Shown one piece after another: positions 36,233 through 44,466 of a DNA stretch of 64,000 nt (position 1 is its first letter; every line of letters starts with the position of its first letter). Origin of the DNA: Nioella aestuarii (lineage in GTDB: Bacteria; Pseudomonadota; Alphaproteobacteria; Rhodobacterales; Rhodobacteraceae). The translations under genes and the position numbers were made by a program. The stretch is taken from the NCBI RefSeq assembly GCF_050896395.1, contig NZ_JBPBBA010000004.1, positions 1-64,000 of the forward strand, written 5' to 3'. A model generated the notes under the pieces. It did not search any database, was not told where the DNA came from, and was given only the letters and a program-made list of their open reading frames with translations.

Positions 36233-38008
36233 ATGCATGCTTTCCGCAGCCATACCTGCGCCGAACTGACCAAGGAAAACGTAGGCCAGACCGTGCGTCT
36301 GTCGGGCTGGGTCCACCGGGTACGCGACCACGGCGGCATCCTGTTCATCGACCTGCGCGATCATTTCGGCGTGACTCAGGTTTTGGCCGATCCCGACAGC
36401 GCCGCGTTCAAGGACGTGGAAAAGGTGCGCTCCGAATGGTGTATTCGCATCGACGGTGAAGTGAAGGCTCGCGACCCGGAACTGATCAACCCCAAGATCC
36501 CGACGGGCGAGGTTGAGGTGTTCGTGCGAGAGCTGGAGGTTCTGGGCGCGTCCGAGGAACTGCCGCTGATGGTGTTCGGCGATCAGGAATACCCGGAAGA
36601 AACCCGCCTGCGCTATCGTTTCCTCGACCTGCGCCGCGAGAAGATGCAGAAGAACATGAAGCTGCGCTCGGACGTGGTGCGCTCGATCCGGAGCCGTATG
36701 TGGGACAAGGGCTTCAACGAGTTCCAGACGCCGATTATCACCGCCTCTTCGCCCGAGGGTGCGCGTGACTTCCTCGTGCCGTCGCGCCTGCATCCGGGCA
36801 AGTTCTACGCCCTGCCGCAGGCCCCGCAGCAGTTCAAGCAGCTGCTCATGGTCTCGGGCTTTGACAAGTATTTCCAGATCGCGCCCTGCTTCCGTGACGA
36901 AGACCCGCGCGCCGACCGGTCCCCCACCGATTTCTACCAGCTCGACATGGAGATGTCGTTCGTCACCCAACAGGACGTATTTGACACGATCCAACCGGTG
37001 ATCGAGGGCGTGTTCGAAGAATTCGGCGGTGGCCACAAGGTAGACAAGCACTGGCCGCAGATCAGCTACAAGGACGCAGCGCTTTGGTATGGCACCGACA
37101 AGCCCGACCTGCGCAACCCGATCAAGATGCAGGACGTGTCCGAGCATTTCGCAGGCTCCGGCTTTGCCATCTTCGCCAAGATCCTGGAACAGGACGGCAC
37201 CCAGATCCGCGCCATTCCCGCGCCTTCTGGCGGCAGCCGCAAATTCTGCGACCGCATGAACAAGTTCGCGCAGGAACAGGGCCTGCCGGGGATGGGCTAC
37301 ATCTTCTGGCGCGACGGCGAAAACGGCATGGAAGCGGCCGGGCCGCTGGCCAAGAATATCGGGCCTGAACGGACCGAGGCCATTCGCCAGCAGCTGAAAC
37401 TGGGCAAGGGCGACGCTGCCTTCTTCCTCGGTGGCAAACCCGAAGCGTTCGAGGCCGTGGCTGGCCGCGCCCGCACCGTGATCGGCAACGAACTGGGTCT
37501 CACGGAACAGAACCGTTTCGCCTTCGCCTGGATCGTCGATTTCCCGATGTACGAGGCCGACGAGGAAACCGGCAAGGTCGATTTCAGCCACAACCCGTTT
37601 TCCATGCCGCAAGGCGGGATGGAGGCGCTTCAGGGCAACCCGCTCGACGTGCTCGGCTACCAGTATGACCTTGCCTGCAATGGCTATGAACTGGTGTCCG
37701 GCGCCATTCGGAACCACAAGCCGGAAATCATGTTCAAAGCGTTTGAACTTGCAGGCTACGGCGAAGACGAGGTGCGCAAGCGCTTCGGCGGCATGGTCAA
37801 CGCGTTTCAGTATGGCGCCCCGCCCCATGGTGGCTGTGCGGCAGGCATCGACCGGATCGTGATGCTTCTGGCTGATGAGGCCAATATCCGCGAGGTCATG
37901 CTCTTCCCGATGAATCAGCGTGCCGAAGATCTGATGATGAACGCGCCCTCTGAGCCGATGGCGGAACAGCTGATGGAACTGGGCCTGCGCGTTATCCCGC
38001 AGGACTGA
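36233..38008 (+). CDS. aspS: Aspartyl-tRNA synthetase, probably non-discriminating
   Basis: A 591-residue bacterial-type class II AspRS: OB-fold anticodon domain (GWVHRVRDHGGILFIDLRD), motif 2 FRDEDPRADRSPTDFYQLDMEMS, the bacterial insertion (GAD) domain near 290-420, and motif 3 GIDRIVMLLADEANIREVMLFP. His33 corresponds to His31 of the Pseudomonas aeruginosa enzyme, a residue associated with charging both tRNA-Asp and tRNA-Asn; discriminating enzymes such as that of E. coli have Leu. ATG at 36233 gives the normal N-terminus. A terminator follows. Confidence 0.96.
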   Translation: MHAFRSHTCAELTKENVGQTVRLSGWVHRVRDHGGILFIDLRDHFGVTQVLADPDSAAFKDVEKVRSEWCIRIDGEVKARDPELINPKIPTGEVEVFVRELEVLGASEELPLMVFGDQEYPEETRLRYRFLDLRREKMQKNMKLRSDVVRSIRSRMWDKGFNEFQTPIITASSPEGARDFLVPSRLHPGKFYALPQAPQQFKQLLMVSGFDKYFQIAPCFRDEDPRADRSPTDFYQLDMEMSFVTQQDVFDTIQPVIEGVFEEFGGGHKVDKHWPQISYKDAALWYGTDKPDLRNPIKMQDVSEHFAGSGFAIFAKILEQDGTQIRAIPAPSGGSRKFCDRMNKFAQEQGLPGMGYIFWRDGENGMEAAGPLAKNIGPERTEAIRQQLKLGKGDAAFFLGGKPEAFEAVAGRARTVIGNELGLTEQNRFAFAWIVDFPMYEADEETGKVDFSHNPFSMPQGGMEALQGNPLDVLGYQYDLACNGYELVSGAIRNHKPEIMFKAFELAGYGEDEVRKRFGGMVNAFQYGAPPHGGCAAGIDRIVMLLADEANIREVMLFPMNQRAEDLMMNAPSEPMAEQLMELGLRVIPQD

Positions 38009-38015
38009 ATTAGAC

Positions 38016-38036
38016 TTGCGATTTGCGATTTGCGAC
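38016..38036. repeat. Short tandem repeat (TTGCGAT x3)
   Basis: Three head-to-tail copies of TTGCGAT (last ends C) just after the aspS stop and before its terminator. Too short to be more than a local slippage tract. Confidence 0.5.
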
Positions 38037-38037
38037 T

Positions 38038-38072
38038 GGCCCGGCATTTCTCCGCCGGGCCTGTTGCTTTTT
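38038..38072 (+). terminator. Rho-independent terminator of aspS
   Basis: Perfect 8-bp stem GGCCCGGC/GCCGGGCC (38038-38045, 38054-38061) with an eight-base loop, followed by TGTTGCTTTTT. Confidence 0.8.
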
Positions 38073-38147
38073 ATGGGTCTGGGCCTTTGGTGCCGGCGAT
38101 AAGCGGGCTATCTTGGATCACATGTGTAATCCTGTGTACCCAATCCA

Positions 38148-39509
38148 ATGACCTTATCTGCGGCCCAGGCCACAATCCGCTTTGGCACCGGGCTGCGGCC
38201 CGGCACTCCCGCCATGCATCCGGAGGAAATGCTGACCGCGCTGTCTGGTCCTGACCGGATGATTTCAGCCTTCCCGTTCGAGAGCTTTGAAACCCGTGTC
38301 GCGTTCCGTCTTGAATATACGCGGCTACAGCGTGCGCGCGACGAAAGCGAAGAGGCGCTGCAGGCATTCCGTGCAGTCCGCGACGCGCTGAACCGGGAAA
38401 TCGTGAACCAGATGACCCTAACCATTGCGCGCGGCATGGCCGATCCTGATGGGCTGCGGGAACGGCTGGTTTGGTTCTGGGCCGATCACTTCACCACTGT
38501 CGGCGGGCGCAGTTTCATGCGCGGCGGGATTGCTGCCTATATCGACGAAACGATCCGCCCCCATGTTGCGGGCCGATTCAGCGACATGCTGGAGGCTGCA
38601 ATCCTGCATCCTGTCATGGTGCTGTATCTCGATCAGGAACGGTCCTATGGGCCAAATTCCGTCACCGGTCTGCGCCGGGGCGCAAGCCTGAACGAAAACC
38701 TGGCAAGAGAATTATTGGAACTGCATACGGTCGGGGCCGATGGCGGATACACCCAAACCGATGTGCGGCAAATGGCAGAGCTTTTGACCGGGCTCGGGAT
38801 CACGCGGAACGGCGAGCTGGCTTTTCGCCCCAACAACGCGGAACCAGGGGCCGAGATCGTGTTGGGGCAAAGCTATGGTGGAAGCGATCCGGCACAGCTT
38901 TCGGATATCCGCGCGGTCCTGCGCGACCTGGCAATGCGGCCTGAAACCGCCCGCCATATCAGCCGCAAGCTGGCCGATCACTTCCTGTCTGACACGCCTG
39001 ATCCGGGGCTGGTGGCGGCAATGCAGGCGGTCTGGATGGACACCGGCGGCGATCTGGCGGCGGTGACGGCAACGCTTTTGACACATCCCGCTGCACTGAT
39101 ACCTGGACCGGGCCGGGTCAAGCAACCGCTGCATTTTCTCACCTCGGCCATGCGTGCGCTGGAGGTGCCACCGGAGGTTTGGGTCCAGACCCGCGTCCCG
39201 CGCCTTCGCAACCTCGCGCTTCGTCCGATGGCGGCCATGGGGCAGGGGTGGCAGAATGCATCGGGGCCGGACGGTTATTTCGACGATGATGCGGAATGGA
39301 TCGGCCCACAGACCCTTGCCGCACGGATCGGCTGGTGCATGACCGTTCCGTCCGAATTGCGCCCCAACCTGCCCGATCCACGGGCCTTTGTTCGCGACGC
39401 GCTAGGCGATGCTGCCCCGGCAGAGCTTTTGCTGGCTGCGACCCGAGCGGAAAGCCGGGTCGAGGGCATCGGGCTGATCCTTGCCTCGCCCGCGTTTCAG
39501 AGGAGTTAA
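38148..39509 (+). CDS. DUF1800 family protein
   Basis: A 453-residue DUF1800 protein. Family features include RLEYTRLQRARD near the start, the ERLVWFWADHFTT motif near 105, LNENLARELLELHTVGADGGYTQTDVRQMAELLTG near 180-215, and the late GRVKQPLHFLTSAMRALEV. No signal peptide is evident to me. The adjacent DUF1501 gene starts 4 bases later; DUF1800/DUF1501 pairs are widespread and of unknown function. A role at or outside the cytoplasmic membrane is often assumed because DUF1501 proteins carry Tat signals. Confidence 0.87.
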   Translation: MTLSAAQATIRFGTGLRPGTPAMHPEEMLTALSGPDRMISAFPFESFETRVAFRLEYTRLQRARDESEEALQAFRAVRDALNREIVNQMTLTIARGMADPDGLRERLVWFWADHFTTVGGRSFMRGGIAAYIDETIRPHVAGRFSDMLEAAILHPVMVLYLDQERSYGPNSVTGLRRGASLNENLARELLELHTVGADGGYTQTDVRQMAELLTGLGITRNGELAFRPNNAEPGAEIVLGQSYGGSDPAQLSDIRAVLRDLAMRPETARHISRKLADHFLSDTPDPGLVAAMQAVWMDTGGDLAAVTATLLTHPAALIPGPGRVKQPLHFLTSAMRALEVPPEVWVQTRVPRLRNLALRPMAAMGQGWQNASGPDGYFDDDAEWIGPQTLAARIGWCMTVPSELRPNLPDPRAFVRDALGDAAPAELLLAATRAESRVEGIGLILASPAFQRS

Positions 39510-39513
39510 GCCG

Positions 39514-40749
39514 ATGTCCCGTCTGACCCGCCGCGATCTGCTGTTGCGCGCCTCGGCCATCGGTTGTTCCGCGGCCGCCAGCCCGTTGCTGACCCCTGTT
39601 GCCTTCGCGTCTGCCCCGACCGAAAACCGTCTGGTGGTGATCCTTCTGCGCGGTGCCATGGATGGGCTCGACCTCGTGCAACCTTACGGAGATCCGCATT
39701 TCGCCGCCGCCCGTCCCGATTTCGCTATCGGTCCCGCTGCCGGCGCGCATGATCTGGACGGGTTCTTTTCGCTTCATCCCGGCCTAGGAGAGTTGATGCC
39801 GCTTTGGCAGTCAGGTGAACTGGGGTTTGCACATGCGGTTTCCACGCCATATCGCAATCAGCGCAGCCATTTCGATGGCCAGGATCTGCTGGAGGCAGGC
39901 ACCGGGGCGGATCGGCTCGGAGGGTCATACGAAGATGGCTGGTTGAACCGGTTGGTCCAGATCATGCCGGGGGCCACACGCGAAACAGCCTTGGCTGTTG
40001 GCCGGGAAGAGGCGTTGATCTTGCGTGGGGCCGCACCGTCGGTGGCCTGGTCGCCAGCATCGCAGCTTGGGTTGTCCCCGGCCACGTCGGACCTTCTTGG
40101 GATGCTCTATCATGACGACCCTCTTTTCCGGGAAGCCTTTGAGGGCGCTGAATTTTATTCCGATCTACTACGCGGGGCCCTGTCAGATGGCGATATGAGC
40201 GAGGATGACATGATGGCGGCGATGGCCGACAGCATATCCGCCTCCAACAGCTCTGTAACGGCAGGGTCCCTTGCCGGGTTCGCCGCCGAACGGCTGCGCG
40301 CCGATGCAAGGATCGCAAGCTTCTCGCTTGGCGGGTGGGACACGCATCGCGGGCAGGTGAACCGGATGGGCAGGGCGCTGCGCCACCTGTCCAGTGCGAT
40401 AACGCACCTGCGCGACGGGCTTGGGCCGGATTGGGACAAAACCGTTGTGCTGGCCATGACAGAGTTCGGCAGGACGGTGCGCCAGAACGGCTCGGCCGGC
40501 ACCGACCATGGCACGGGCAGCGCCTTGCTGTTGGCAGGCGGCGCCATTCGTGGTGGCCGGGTCATGGGGGACTGGCCCGGTTTGGGGCCGGGCGATCTTT
40601 TCGCGGATCGAGACCTGATGCCCACCCGTGATGTGCGGGCCTATGCGGCTTGGGCGATGGCTGGCTTGTTCGGCACGGAAGCATCCGCCCTTGAAAGCCG
40701 GATTTTCCCGTCGCTGGAACTTGGAGCCGATCCCGGCCTTTTGCGTTGA
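39514..40749 (+). CDS. DUF1501 family protein with Tat signal
   Basis: A 411-residue DUF1501 protein with an N-terminal twin-arginine signal (MSRLTRRDLLLRASAIGCSAAASPLL). The body holds VVILLRGAMDGLDLVQPYGDP, YRNQRSHFDGQDLLEAG, GGWDTHRGQVNRMGRALRHL and TEFGRTVRQNGSAGTDHGTGSALLLAGG, which resemble the alkaline-phosphatase/sulfatase metal-site pattern. So it may be an exported metallo-hydrolase. ATG at 39514 follows GAGGAGTTAAGCCG. Co-transcribed with DUF1800; substrate unknown. Confidence 0.87.
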   Translation: MSRLTRRDLLLRASAIGCSAAASPLLTPVAFASAPTENRLVVILLRGAMDGLDLVQPYGDPHFAAARPDFAIGPAAGAHDLDGFFSLHPGLGELMPLWQSGELGFAHAVSTPYRNQRSHFDGQDLLEAGTGADRLGGSYEDGWLNRLVQIMPGATRETALAVGREEALILRGAAPSVAWSPASQLGLSPATSDLLGMLYHDDPLFREAFEGAEFYSDLLRGALSDGDMSEDDMMAAMADSISASNSSVTAGSLAGFAAERLRADARIASFSLGGWDTHRGQVNRMGRALRHLSSAITHLRDGLGPDWDKTVVLAMTEFGRTVRQNGSAGTDHGTGSALLLAGGAIRGGRVMGDWPGLGPGDLFADRDLMPTRDVRAYAAWAMAGLFGTEASALESRIFPSLELGADPGLLR

Positions 40750-40814
40750 AGTTCTTGCGCTTCTTTCCCTGATCCCATCTTCTGCCGTTTGAAGAAGCGG
40801 AGGTGGAGCGTGAC

Positions 40815-41534
40815 ATGACCGACAAGAGATTCGGAGCCAGTTTGACCGACTGGGAAGCGCCGCCACGTCCGCGATTGGAGCCGCTTGACGGTCGATATGC
40901 GCGGCTGGTGCGACTCGACGCCGATCTACATGCGGCTGACTTGCATCGTGCCAATTCTGCCGATGCGGCGATCTGGGACTACCTGCCTTACGGCCCGTTT
41001 TCCTCGGCGGCAGCCTATCACCGTTGGATTCGCCAGATCACGGGCACGGAAGACCCGCTGTTCTATGCCGTACAAAACAGAGAGACGGGGCATTTCGGCG
41101 GAGTGGCCAGTTTTCTCAGGATCACTCCAGAGGTCGGCGTGATCGAGGTTGGTCATATCAACTTCGCCCCGGAGCTTCAGCGAACCAGGGCAGCGACCGA
41201 GGCGCTGTTCCTGATGATGGAATGGGTGTTCAAGGCGGGCTATCGCCGGTTCGAGTGGAAATGCGACGCGCTGAACATGGCGTCGAGGCGGGCGGCGCAG
41301 CGGCTCGGGTTCAGCTACGAGGGCATCTTCAGGCAGGCCACCATCGTCAAGGGCCGCAACCGGGATACGGCATGGTTCGCCTGTATCGATTCAGAATGGC
41401 CTGCGTTGCGCGAAGCGTACAACGCGTGGCTCTCACCCTCGAATTTCACGGCTGACGGCGTTCAGATCGAGGCCCTGTCAGATCTGACGCGGCTGGTGCG
41501 TGCCAAATCCGACCCGGCTTTTACCAGATCTTAG
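40815..41534 (+). CDS. GNAT family N-acetyltransferase
   Basis: A 239-residue GNAT protein of the RimJ/RimL-like type. The acetyl-CoA-binding region is NFAPELQRTRAATEALFLMMEWVFKAGYRRFEWKCDALNMASRRAAQRLGFSYEG near 120-175. GGAG lies six bases before ATG 40815; a GTG at 40803 would sit right on the Shine-Dalgarno. Acceptor unknown. It ends in a four-base overlap with the convergent response-regulator gene. Confidence 0.85.
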   Translation: MTDKRFGASLTDWEAPPRPRLEPLDGRYARLVRLDADLHAADLHRANSADAAIWDYLPYGPFSSAAAYHRWIRQITGTEDPLFYAVQNRETGHFGGVASFLRITPEVGVIEVGHINFAPELQRTRAATEALFLMMEWVFKAGYRRFEWKCDALNMASRRAAQRLGFSYEGIFRQATIVKGRNRDTAWFACIDSEWPALREAYNAWLSPSNFTADGVQIEALSDLTRLVRAKSDPAFTRS

Positions 41535-42256
41535 ACAGCTTCCATTCCAGCCACCCGATCGGCCAGCAACGTCCGCAGGTTTGCACGGTCGGCATGGGTT
41601 AGTCGGGCGGGCAGGGCGCGAGCAGTTTCCAAAAGCCCGGTATCGGTCGCGCTACGGGCGATGCCCATCAGAAAGCGTTGCAGATAGTCGGTCGGTAAAG
41701 GATCCTGATCCAGCAGATCGAGCGCATGGATGAAGTCCTCTCTCAATGCCAACCGGTCGGGATAGATCACGAGCGTGTCCATGCTTCGCGGGCCGCTTGG
41801 TTGCATGTGGTCTGGTAGATGTCGCAAAATCTCGGTCTGGAAGAAGGTCAGGCTGTCCATTGGTTTTGGCAGAAACCCATCCGCGCCTGCGTTCAGGGCA
41901 GCTTTCGCCGCAGCGTTCCGCTCCGCGCCCGATGTGGCCAGCAAAACCGGAACGCGCGGGTTGCTACCGTGCATTTCGTCGATCAGGCTAAGCCCCGATC
42001 CATCGGGCAAGCCCAGATCGACAATGGCAACACTTGGTCGATAGGTGTTCAGATGTCGATGCGCCGAGGCCAGGCAGTCGGCCCGCCGGATGCGCGCGCC
42101 GGAGCGCAGGCACATCAGGCGCAGCGCCTCTGACGCGAAGCGGCTGTCTTCGACGACCAGAACGGTCAGCCCGGCAAGCGGGCGTTCCGCCGTTGGCAAA
42201 GGGTTGAAAAACGGGATCTCCTCATCCGGTCTGCGTGTTTCGGTGTCCATGTCCAA
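41531..42256 (-). CDS. Single-domain response regulator with C-terminal helical extension
   Basis: A 241-residue protein. Residues about 29-145 form a receiver domain: VLVVEDSRF (acidic pair), the phospho-acceptor in AIVDLGLPDGSGLSL, Ser/Thr in LLATSG and the lysine in FLPKPMDS. The last 90 residues (LREDFIHALDLLDQDPLPTDYLQRFLMGIARSATDTGLLETARAL...) are helical with no DNA-binding or enzymatic motif. A phosphotransfer or protein-interaction output is likely. It stops inside the end of the GNAT gene. Confidence 0.85.
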   Translation of the reverse strand: MDMDTETRRPDEEIPFFNPLPTAERPLAGLTVLVVEDSRFASEALRLMCLRSGARIRRADCLASAHRHLNTYRPSVAIVDLGLPDGSGLSLIDEMHGSNPRVPVLLATSGAERNAAAKAALNAGADGFLPKPMDSLTFFQTEILRHLPDHMQPSGPRSMDTLVIYPDRLALREDFIHALDLLDQDPLPTDYLQRFLMGIARSATDTGLLETARALPARLTHADRANLRTLLADRVAGMEAV

Positions 42257-42299
42257 AAGCCCCCAAGGCGATTCTGAATCCCATTAGACCCGCCCGAGG

Positions 42300-42315
42300 T
42301 TGACAGAGGGTTAAC
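42300..42315. promoter_or_regulatory. Candidate CtrA site upstream of the response regulator
   Basis: TTGACAGAGGGTTAAC matches TTAA-N7-TTAAC with one mismatch (TTGA). It lies 44 bases from the start of the response-regulator gene, in the divergent gap with the epimerase gene. Confidence 0.4.
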
Positions 42316-42406
42316 GCAGCCAGAGGGGGCGCGGCGATCCACCGCTTGCCAAGCCCACACATGCGGCCCCATATGCTGCGCAAGCGAGAGATGAAGGAGA
42401 CATGCA

Positions 42407-42811
42407 ATGATCGGACGGCTGAACCACGTGGCGATTGCGGTGCCCGACCTGGACGCGGCGGCGGCGCAATATCGCGACACGCTCGGTGCCAAGGTGAACC
42501 CGCCGCAGGATGAGCCTGACCATGGTGTGACCGTAGTGTTCATCGAGTTGCCCAACACCAAGATCGAACTGCTCTACCCCCTGGGGGATAACAGCCCGAT
42601 CAACGGTTTCCTGGAGAAAAACCCCTCTGGCGGCATCCACCATATCTGCTACGAGGTCGAGGATATCCTTGCCGCACGCGACCAGCTGAAAGCCTCGGGC
42701 GCGCGGGTTCTGGGCAGTGGAGAGCCAAATATCGGCGCCCATGGCAAGCCGGTCCTGTTTCTGCACCCCAAGGATTTCACCGGTACTCTCGTTGAGCTGG
42801 AGCAGGTCTAA
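42407..42811 (+). CDS. mce: Methylmalonyl-CoA epimerase
   Basis: A 134-residue VOC-fold enzyme that interconverts (R)- and (S)-methylmalonyl-CoA in propionate metabolism, feeding the B12-dependent mutase. Family features are LNHVAIAVPDLDAA (first metal His), the glutamate in TKIELLYPLG, GGIHHICYEVEDI and the closing HPKDFTGTLVELEQV. Length fits (about 135). GAAGGAGACATGCA supplies the ribosome site. Its stop overlaps the DUF1467 start by one base. Confidence 0.93.
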   Translation: MIGRLNHVAIAVPDLDAAAAQYRDTLGAKVNPPQDEPDHGVTVVFIELPNTKIELLYPLGDNSPINGFLEKNPSGGIHHICYEVEDILAARDQLKASGARVLGSGEPNIGAHGKPVLFLHPKDFTGTLVELEQV

Positions 42812-43089
42812 TGGGCTGGTTTACCTCACTCGTTCTGTTGGCGGTCGTCTGGTTCATGACGCTGTTTGTCGTGCTGCCCCTGCGTCTGAAAACCCAAGGC
42901 GACACGGGAAATATCGTGCCCGGTACGCCCGCATCGGCGCCAGACAACATCCAGATCAAGAAGAAGTTCCTGCTGACCACCCTGGTGGCTCTTCCGATCT
43001 GGGCCATCCTTGTGGCTCTGATCCTGTCTGGCCGCATCACGGTCGACAGTTTCGATCTGTTCACCCGGTTCGGCGGTCAGCTCGACTGA
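42811..43089 (+). CDS. DUF1467 small membrane protein
   Basis: A 92-residue protein with two transmembrane helices (LVLLAVVWFMTLFVVLPL and LLTTLVALPIWAILVALILSG) and the conserved PLRLKTQGD motif, DUF1467 family of alphaproteobacteria. It overlaps mce by one base (TAATG) and, at its 3' end, the convergent EI24 gene by 29 bases. Function unknown. Confidence 0.87.
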   Translation: MGWFTSLVLLAVVWFMTLFVVLPLRLKTQGDTGNIVPGTPASAPDNIQIKKKFLLTTLVALPIWAILVALILSGRITVDSFDLFTRFGGQLD

Positions 43090-43765
43090 GACGGTGATTA
43101 AGATGGGTAAAGGTGGCGGCGCCGAGGATCGGAACCAGCAGGTTCACGACCGGGATCGTCAGCGGCACGGCCATCAGCACGCCCGCTGCGAAAATCTGGG
43201 TGCGGTTGCGTTTGCGAAACGTGGCCGCACCTGCCGCGTCCAGGCGCCGCAAGGCCACCAGTTGCGCATATTCCCGGCCCAATAGCACCCCGTTCACGAT
43301 CCAGAACAGCAAGGGCGCGATCGGGGCGAAGAGGATATAGGCGACCAGCGCGACAAGGTTGACCCCGATCAGCACACCCAGGAACTTCGCGCTGTCGGCA
43401 AGCCCTTCCACGAGACCGACCTTTCGTGCAGGCGGCAGGTTGGGATAGTGGCGATCCTCCACGGCATCGGCGATCTGGTCGAGAAAGATGCCGATAAAGG
43501 CCGAGGCCACGGGCACCATCAGGAAAATCGAGGCCACCAGCATCACCGGGATCGCCGCCCAGGACAGCGCCGCGTCAATGCCGCCGATCTCGCCGATCCA
43601 GGGCAGGGCTATCGTATCGGGCACCAGCCAGCCGATGGCGGTGGCGAAGACCCAATAGATGCCAACCAGCAAAGCCACGGTCAGCGCCAGACCCATCAGC
43701 AGAACGCGCAGGAAACGCGGGTCGGAGAGTTGCCGAACCGCCTTCAGAAAATCTTCGAAAATCAT
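43061..43765 (-). CDS. EI24-domain (CysZ-like) membrane protein
   Basis: A 234-residue protein with four to five hydrophobic segments and EI24/CysZ-like features, such as FLKAVRQLSDPRFLRVLLMGLALT at the start and NGVLLGREYAQLVALRRLD near 165-180. CysZ relatives assist sulfate uptake, but many EI24 proteins have no known substrate. Its ATG overlaps the stop of the upstream nitroreductase gene (four bases), so the two are probably co-transcribed. Confidence 0.83.
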   Translation of the reverse strand: MIFEDFLKAVRQLSDPRFLRVLLMGLALTVALLVGIYWVFATAIGWLVPDTIALPWIGEIGGIDAALSWAAIPVMLVASIFLMVPVASAFIGIFLDQIADAVEDRHYPNLPPARKVGLVEGLADSAKFLGVLIGVNLVALVAYILFAPIAPLLFWIVNGVLLGREYAQLVALRRLDAAGAATFRKRNRTQIFAAGVLMAVPLTIPVVNLLVPILGAATFTHLNHRLSRADRRTG

Positions 43766-44367
43766 TTACTTACCCAAGAGGTGATCGCGGACAGGTCGGG
43801 GCGTGGGCGTTCGGGTGGCACGTTCGTTTCGGTACCAAGATGAATGAATCCGGCGACGAATTCGTGATCAGCCAGCCCCAGCCCCTCGGTGAGGAAAGGC
43901 CGGTCAAAAGCCATCCAGCCCGTTAACCAATTCGCGCCCCATCCGGCAGCAAGCCCGGCATTGACCAGTGCAAGGCAAACGGCCCCAGCGCTCAGGACCT
44001 GTTCCACCTCCGGCACCTTGTCCGAGGGCTTCGGGCCGGCAACCACGCTCACCACCAGGTGCGCGTCTTCGAAGGAACGTGCGTTTTTTTCGATCTTTTC
44101 GGGTTCGATCCCGGCCATGGCGCCACAATCACGCGTCAGCGCTGCCAGCCGCAGATTGGCCGCCCGTTCCAGCACAATGAAGCGCCATGGCTCCAGTTTT
44201 CCGTGATCCGGGCTGCGCGCAGCGGCGGTCAGCAGGGTTTCCACAGTCGCACGGTCCGGCACAGGGGTGGTCAGTGTTTTGGCAGGGCGCGACCGGCGGG
44301 TCAGCAGGAAATCGAGCACCTCGGGGCGGGCGGACAGGGGGGCGATATCGGGCATGTCGGCTTTCAT
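43762..44367 (-). CDS. Nitroreductase family protein (YdjA-like)
   Basis: A 201-residue FMN-dependent oxidoreductase. The flavin-binding RRSRPAKTL near residue 24, AARSPDHGKLEPWRFIVL near 49-66 and the GAVCLALVNAGLAAGWGANWLTGW region near 128-152 are typical of the small YdjA group. An alternative start four codons later is possible. Physiological substrate unknown. Confidence 0.88.
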   Translation of the reverse strand: MKADMPDIAPLSARPEVLDFLLTRRSRPAKTLTTPVPDRATVETLLTAAARSPDHGKLEPWRFIVLERAANLRLAALTRDCGAMAGIEPEKIEKNARSFEDAHLVVSVVAGPKPSDKVPEVEQVLSAGAVCLALVNAGLAAGWGANWLTGWMAFDRPFLTEGLGLADHEFVAGFIHLGTETNVPPERPRPDLSAITSWVSK

Positions 44368-44466
44368 CTGGAACGGGTCACAGACATGTCGGCAAGGACG
44401 GGCAGGAGTTCAACCCATCCCAACCGTTTTGGCCATATTTTGCCTCGGGGCGATGCCCGCGAAGAT

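Noticed and set aside
38016..38036. TTGCGAT triplet repeat as a phase-variation tract
   Set aside because: Only three units, outside any coding frame and ahead of a terminator.
36071..38047. 658-codon minus-strand frame opposite aspS
   Set aside because: Shadow frame; aspS is unmistakable on the plus strand.
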